Positions 15,697 through 19,962 of a DNA stretch of 19,962 nt are shown here, piece by piece. A program made the translations under genes and the position numbers. Positions within the stretch are counted from its first letter, which is position 1, and each line of letters begins with the position of its first letter. The DNA lies in contig JBJKXM010000001.1 in the NCBI GenBank assembly GCA_045561575.1, positions 1 through 19,962 on the forward strand, given 5' to 3'. Source of the DNA: GCA-002715885 sp045561575. Its GTDB lineage: Bacteria; Bacteroidota; Bacteroidia; Flavobacteriales; BACL11. Under the pieces are notes generated by a model that was not told where the DNA came from, did not search any database, and was given only the letters and a program-made list of their open reading frames with translations.

Positions 15697-17997
15697 ATGC
15701 GCAATATAATTTTACCCCTTCTTTCGCTTGTATTGTTTTTATCTGCATGTGGAATAGAACCAAGAAACAATTCTTTTTCGTTAATTGAAGAAGACGAAAA
15801 AAAAATAACTGCTTTATTAAACAAAATGTCTATTGAAGAAAAGGTTGGTCAGACATGTCAAATTACACTAGATGCTATTCTTCAAAAAGACGAGTCAAAC
15901 AAGCTTATTGAGCCCCACCAAATTGATTTAGAAAAATTAGATGAGGCTATAAATAAGTATAAAGTAGGGTCTATTTTAAATGTCTCTAACCATACTTTTA
16001 CACTTGAAAAATGGAACGGGATTGTTAAAACAATACAAGATGCGGCTGCAAAATCTAGCACTGGCGTTCCTATTATATATGGTGTAGATGCAATTCATGG
16101 TGCTACATATATTCAGAAAAGCACTCTTTTTCCTCAAGAAATCGGTTTAGCAGCAAGTTGGGACACTTCTTTGGCCAGGGAAATGGGGAGAATTACAGCA
16201 TATGAAACAAGGGCTTCAGGAGTCCCTTGGAACTTTTCGCCTGTACTGGACTTGGGAAGGAAGCCTATTTGGTCAAGGTTTTTTGAAACTTTAGGAGAAG
16301 ATGTTTATTTGGCAAAAACCCTAGGATCAAAAATTGTAGACGGTTACCAGGGAGGAACCTCTATTGACAAAAATCATGTTGCTGCCTGTCTCAAACACTA
16401 CGTTGGCTATGGTTTTCCAAGAACGGGAAGAGACAGAACTCCTGCTTTAATACCAGAAAGAACCATGCTAGAGCATCACCTCCCTCCATTTAAAGAGTCT
16501 ATAAAAAATGGAGCGCTAACTGTAATGGTTAACAGTGGAGAGGTGAATGGAATACCTGGGCATGCCAACAAGCATTTACTAACAGATGTTTTGAAAAAAG
16601 AGTGGGGTTTTTCTGGCTTCGCTGTTTCAGACTGGGAAGATTTTATCAATCTATATAAAGTAGCGCAAACAGATTCAACAATAAAAGACGCCATCGCAAC
16701 AGCAATCAACGCTGGTGTTGACATGAGCATGGTGCCTAACAATCCAGAATACAAAACGTATTGTGAAGAGCTGACAGGGCTTGTGGGCGAAGGAGGAGTG
16801 ACTCAACAAAGATTAGACGACGCGGTTAGAAGAATATTGCGAGTTAAGTATCGATTAGATTTATTTGAAAATCCATACACCTTAAAAGAAGATTACCCAA
16901 ATTTTGCTTCAAAAGAGCACATCGAAAAAGCATATCTTTCTGCAGCAGAATCTATAACGTTACTTAAAAATAAAGAGGGTGTTTTGCCTGCAAAAAAATC
17001 ATCTAGAGTAATGGTTATAGGGCCAACAGCAAACAGCTTAAACTGTCTTAATGGCGCATGGACACACACCTGGCAAGGCGTGGATCCTCAGTACAACAAT
17101 TCCAATAACCCAACCATTTATGAGGCTGTTAAAGAAAGTTCAGCTAATTGTGATTTGTACGAGGGATCTATTATGAAAATGGTTGATGGTGATGAGGCTG
17201 ATTTTTACTCTCCAGATCTAAAAACTGCTGTTAAAAACGCTTCAAAATACGATCTTGCTGTTGTTTGTGTTGGCGAACTCCCTTCAACAGAAAGACCAGG
17301 TGATATATACAGGCTTGATTTGGCAAAAGAACAACAAGAGATTGTTAAGTCCCTTTCTAAAACCGGTATAAAGATTGTTCTTGTTCTTGTTGAGGGTAGG
17401 CCAAAAATAATTTCAGAAATTGAGCCTTTAGCTGACGCTGTTATTCAGTGTTACCTTCCTGGCGATCAGGGTGGGCGAGCTCTAGCAGATATTATTTTTG
17501 GCAAAACAAATCCAAGTGGTAAACTGCCATACACATATCCTAGACACAGTGGTGTAATAATGCATTACGATCATAAACAATCGGAGGTTATAAATGCCAA
17601 CACTTGGGCTAATGACTTTTTCAACCCTCAATATAATTTCGGCTTTGGCCTAAGCTACACTGATTTTGAGTATTCTAATTTAGTTATTGACAAAAACAAC
17701 TATAACCTTTCAGAACAAATAAATGTAACTGTTGATGTTAAAAATGTTGGAAAAAGAGAGGGTAAAGAGGTTGTTCAGCTTTATACTCGCGACCATTTTG
17801 CCACTATCTCTCCTCCGTTAAGAAAGCTTATTCGCTATAATAAAATTGTGCTAAGACCAGGAGAAACAAAAACTGTCTCTTTTAACGTTTCACCAAAAGA
17901 TCTTGGTTTTTATAATGCTGAAAACGTTTGGATTAATGAACCAGGCAAACACTCTTTCTATGTGGATGTTCTTGAAGATACTTTTAGCATAAAATAG
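15697..17997 (+). CDS. GH3 beta-glucosidase / exo-beta-glucanase, lipoprotein
   Basis: The N-terminus ends in a lipobox LSAC with Cys18. The residues after the Cys (GIEPRNN) are not the acidic run typical of surface-exported lipoproteins of this phylum, so a periplasmic face is more likely. The GH3 barrel spans about 35-370: GVDAIHG, the KH pair (K233-H234) and the nucleophile D312 in AVSDWED. The second alpha/beta domain (about 400-620) has GELPSTERPGD, with E532 as probable acid/base by analogy with barley exoglucanase ExoI. A fibronectin III-like domain closes the protein (about 660-760). The length of 766 residues is normal for the family. It should release glucose from beta-glucan oligosaccharides made by the adjacent GH16 enzyme. 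Exact linkage preference (1,3 versus 1,4 or 1,6) cannot be read from sequence. It has no A or B module and no T9SS domain. Confidence 0.95.
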   Translation: MRNIILPLLSLVLFLSACGIEPRNNSFSLIEEDEKKITALLNKMSIEEKVGQTCQITLDAILQKDESNKLIEPHQIDLEKLDEAINKYKVGSILNVSNHTFTLEKWNGIVKTIQDAAAKSSTGVPIIYGVDAIHGATYIQKSTLFPQEIGLAASWDTSLAREMGRITAYETRASGVPWNFSPVLDLGRKPIWSRFFETLGEDVYLAKTLGSKIVDGYQGGTSIDKNHVAACLKHYVGYGFPRTGRDRTPALIPERTMLEHHLPPFKESIKNGALTVMVNSGEVNGIPGHANKHLLTDVLKKEWGFSGFAVSDWEDFINLYKVAQTDSTIKDAIATAINAGVDMSMVPNNPEYKTYCEELTGLVGEGGVTQQRLDDAVRRILRVKYRLDLFENPYTLKEDYPNFASKEHIEKAYLSAAESITLLKNKEGVLPAKKSSRVMVIGPTANSLNCLNGAWTHTWQGVDPQYNNSNNPTIYEAVKESSANCDLYEGSIMKMVDGDEADFYSPDLKTAVKNASKYDLAVVCVGELPSTERPGDIYRLDLAKEQQEIVKSLSKTGIKIVLVLVEGRPKIISEIEPLADAVIQCYLPGDQGGRALADIIFGKTNPSGKLPYTYPRHSGVIMHYDHKQSEVINANTWANDFFNPQYNFGFGLSYTDFEYSNLVIDKNNYNLSEQINVTVDVKNVGKREGKEVVQLYTRDHFATISPPLRKLIRYNKIVLRPGETKTVSFNVSPKDLGFYNAENVWINEPGKHSFYVDVLEDTFSIK

Positions 17998-18001
17998 TTC
18001 T

Positions 18002-19962
18002 ATGAAAGGCGTGCGCATAATATTTATTTGTCTGATTTCTTCTTTTTTAATACTTGGGGGAACCTCTTCAGCTCAAACTAAAGACACCTCTTATGTGCCA
18101 AAAAACGCATTTAAAAGCGCAACTCTTTCAATAAAAGACCCTGTTTCTAATATTAAGTTTGGTGGTTATTTTAGGTTTTTGGGCTATGTAAGAGATCTTC
18201 CAACCATGTACCCTCTTGATATTCCGAGCTATTATAGCGGTGTGTTTCCCCAACAAACAACTATTTCGGTTGGAACAGGATACAGGGAGCCAATGATGTT
18301 GCTTTCAATTGGTGGAACGGCAAAAAAAAATATAACCTTTGGTACAGACCTCATGCTTAACAGTGCTTTTAATGGAGATTTAGAAAGCGGCTCTGTATCT
18401 CTTAACCTTGGAACCAACTTTTATTCAACGCTAGTATCTGATTTCGGTAAATTTAAGGTACATGCCGGAGGTATTTCATGGTATAGACAAAGTAAACTTA
18501 CCGTCTGGGCAGAAGAGGGTTATTTACGTTATAGTCTTTTTGAAAGAGCGCCATATGATCCCTTAAACAAAAACGCCGTAGATCGATATAAAAAATATTA
18601 TGAACAAGGAGCAATTGATCAAGATTTGCGCTTTGGAAACGTTGCTTTTCAAGGAATAACTTTTAGCGGAAATAGTTTTCCTTGGTGGTTTACCGACGGT
18701 ATCTCTTTTCAAGGAATTTTAGGCAAAACTCAAAACAATATTGCAAATATTGTCTCACCAGGAAAAGATGATTATTGTTTTGGATTGCGCTTAAACAAAA
18801 CAACACAAAAACAAAACAGTTATTCCTTAAATTATTTTAGCTCAAAAACAGCTACAGATTCCTCTTCATATGCAAACAGGAATTACGACATATCTACTTT
18901 TGAGTTTAACCACAGAATTAAAAAACTTAATTTATTTGGTGAAATAGGCGTTGGCTCATATGAATCCTCTAATGTTGAGCGCTCAAGTGGCGAGGCTATT
19001 ATTATAAACCTGGCCTCCCCAAAAGAATATACCATAGTGCCTATTCAGGTTCAATACTCAAGAATTGCTCCTGAGGCTGTAAATGTAAACTCTTCATTTA
19101 CAAACACCTCTGTTTCTGACCTTGTTCAAACAACAGTTATAGAAGAAGGGGGAGACCCAACAATTATGACAAGTTTTGGTGGCCCTGTTTCCAACTTAGG
19201 ATATTTGGCAAATAACAGGGAAGGCTTTAGTATTAATACCGAATTTGAAGCTAGCGATTTTACAATTTCAGGTGGGTTTGGTTTTTACTCAGAGCTAAAA
19301 AGAATTAATTCTGTTTTGTCATATAACCATATTTCAACCGGACTTATTTTATCTCGCATCTCATATTTTAGCACGGGTTACGGTCCTTATGGCCACCTAA
19401 ATTCATATTATCGAGGAGTATACGAAAACGTTCCTGTTACGGATAGTTTGCTTGTTGATTCTCTTGGCGCGCCTTTGTTTGACAAGTTTTATTGCTCTTC
19501 TGATCTTCACCTAAAATATAAAACGCGCCTTTTTAACAAAGACGTTTATTTATTCTCTTTAACAAACTATAACACTGCTCAGGATTTTTTTAGCGTGTTT
19601 CCTACATTTTCTGAAGATGCTTTTATTCGTCAATTTAATCATCAGTTTGACGTGTGCTACTCATTAAACCCAAGAGTTTCTCTTGTGCTAAAGCATGCCT
19701 ACGAAAGAGTGGTTGCCAGCAACAAAACCGAGCTAGATACTTATGACCCCTTTCCTATCAGTGCTCTTGGTGATGATTTGGGCGTAGAGAGATACACCCC
19801 TTCTTTAAAAGCTAGAAATCAATATGGCCTAATTTTTGGCTTTGGGCTAGATATTCAGCTTAATGATGGGGCCTTCTTGTTTTTGAGGCATAGCAGATTT
19901 AGTTTTGAAGACAAAAACTTTGCAGAAACAAACATAAGAGGTAGTGAAACAACAATAGAACT
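18002..19962 (+). CDS. Putative outer-membrane beta-barrel protein, partial (3' end off the right edge)
   Basis: I translated this frame from the ATG at 18002, four bases after the GH3 stop; it stays open for 653 codons to the window end. Signal peptide 1-24 (LGGTSSA, then QTKD). The mature protein opens with NIKFGGYFRFLGYVRD and continues as many short alternating polar/aromatic segments (for example SIGGTAKKNITFGTDLML, FGKFKVHAGGISWYRQS), typical of outer-membrane strands. I see no TonB box or plug domain, so it is not a SusC homologue by this reading. I cannot assign a named family. Its place in the GH16/GH3 operon suggests a role in uptake, export or surface anchoring for glucan use; that is inference. 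Porin-like or T9SS-accessory barrel are the alternatives. Confidence 0.75.
   Translation, partial: MKGVRIIFICLISSFLILGGTSSAQTKDTSYVPKNAFKSATLSIKDPVSNIKFGGYFRFLGYVRDLPTMYPLDIPSYYSGVFPQQTTISVGTGYREPMMLLSIGGTAKKNITFGTDLMLNSAFNGDLESGSVSLNLGTNFYSTLVSDFGKFKVHAGGISWYRQSKLTVWAEEGYLRYSLFERAPYDPLNKNAVDRYKKYYEQGAIDQDLRFGNVAFQGITFSGNSFPWWFTDGISFQGILGKTQNNIANIVSPGKDDYCFGLRLNKTTQKQNSYSLNYFSSKTATDSSSYANRNYDISTFEFNHRIKKLNLFGEIGVGSYESSNVERSSGEAIIINLASPKEYTIVPIQVQYSRIAPEAVNVNSSFTNTSVSDLVQTTVIEEGGDPTIMTSFGGPVSNLGYLANNREGFSINTEFEASDFTISGGFGFYSELKRINSVLSYNHISTGLILSRISYFSTGYGPYGHLNSYYRGVYENVPVTDSLLVDSLGAPLFDKFYCSSDLHLKYKTRLFNKDVYLFSLTNYNTAQDFFSVFPTFSEDAFIRQFNHQFDVCYSLNPRVSLVLKHAYERVVASNKTELDTYDPFPISALGDDLGVERYTPSLKARNQYGLIFGFGLDIQLNDGAFLFLRHSRFSFEDKNFAETNIRGSETTIE

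Noticed and set aside
15697..17997. Surface-exposed GH3 lipoprotein
   Set aside because: The residues after Cys18 are not the acidic export signal typical of surface lipoproteins in this phylum; this is weak evidence, so periplasmic is preferred rather than proven.
18002..19962. SusC/TonB-dependent receptor
   Set aside because: No carboxypeptidase-like domain, TonB box or plug motif was seen at the N-terminus after the signal peptide.
1..19962. Insertion sequence, prophage, tRNA or integration site
   Set aside because: No transposase, integrase, terminal inverted repeats with target duplication, or tRNA-like cloverleaf was seen; the repeats present are coding-domain duplications.

Overview
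The window looks like a piece of a marine Bacteroidota (Flavobacteriia-like) chromosome. The DNA is AT-rich, genes start without a Shine-Dalgarno sequence, a TTG-N19-TAnnTTTG promoter is present, and three proteins end in a type IX secretion (T9SS) C-terminal sorting domain with the YPNP signature. No RNA polymerase, ribosomal or tRNA marker is present, so lineage is inferred from these traits only.

Layout. (1) Positions 1-391, minus strand: the 5' part of a secreted protein whose first module also occurs twice inside the giant gene to the right. (2) 392-995: an AT-rich intergenic region with a good candidate small RNA gene (promoter 667-696, transcript about 703-814, intrinsic terminator 789-814) and the promoter region of the giant gene. 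(3) 996-11183: a 3395-residue secreted mosaic protein with no recognisable catalytic domain. It contains 6 CBM48-like modules (called A), 17 short Cys/Asp-rich repeats (B), 6 DSWGDGWNGN modules (C), 2 copies of the module shared with the divergent gene (D), MAM, lamin-tail-like, CBM4-like and fibronectin III-like modules, and a T9SS sorting domain. A strong terminator follows. (4) 11335-19962: a tightly packed set with gaps of 1, 5 and 4 bases. It encodes a 960-residue secreted A/B protein, a GH16 beta-glucanase of laminarinase type that itself carries one B and one A module plus a T9SS domain, a GH3 beta-glucosidase lipoprotein, and an outer-membrane beta-barrel-like protein that runs off the right edge.

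How the genes may work together. The GH16 and GH3 pair fits breakdown of a beta-1,3-glucan such as algal laminarin: endo-cleavage outside the cell, then release of glucose from oligosaccharides by the lipoprotein. The same A module sits on the enzyme and, in many copies, on two non-catalytic secreted proteins. This suggests the large proteins are surface or released glycan-capture scaffolds for the enzyme's substrate. No SusC/SusD pair is in the window; the co-transcribed barrel could be an alternative uptake or surface component, but that is inference. The two scaffold genes also share a promoter-proximal sequence box (917-939 and 11281-11306), suggesting common control.

Most novel candidates: the A module as an undescribed glycan-binding family with a WCGxC loop, the multi-module scaffold system built around it, and the small RNA upstream.
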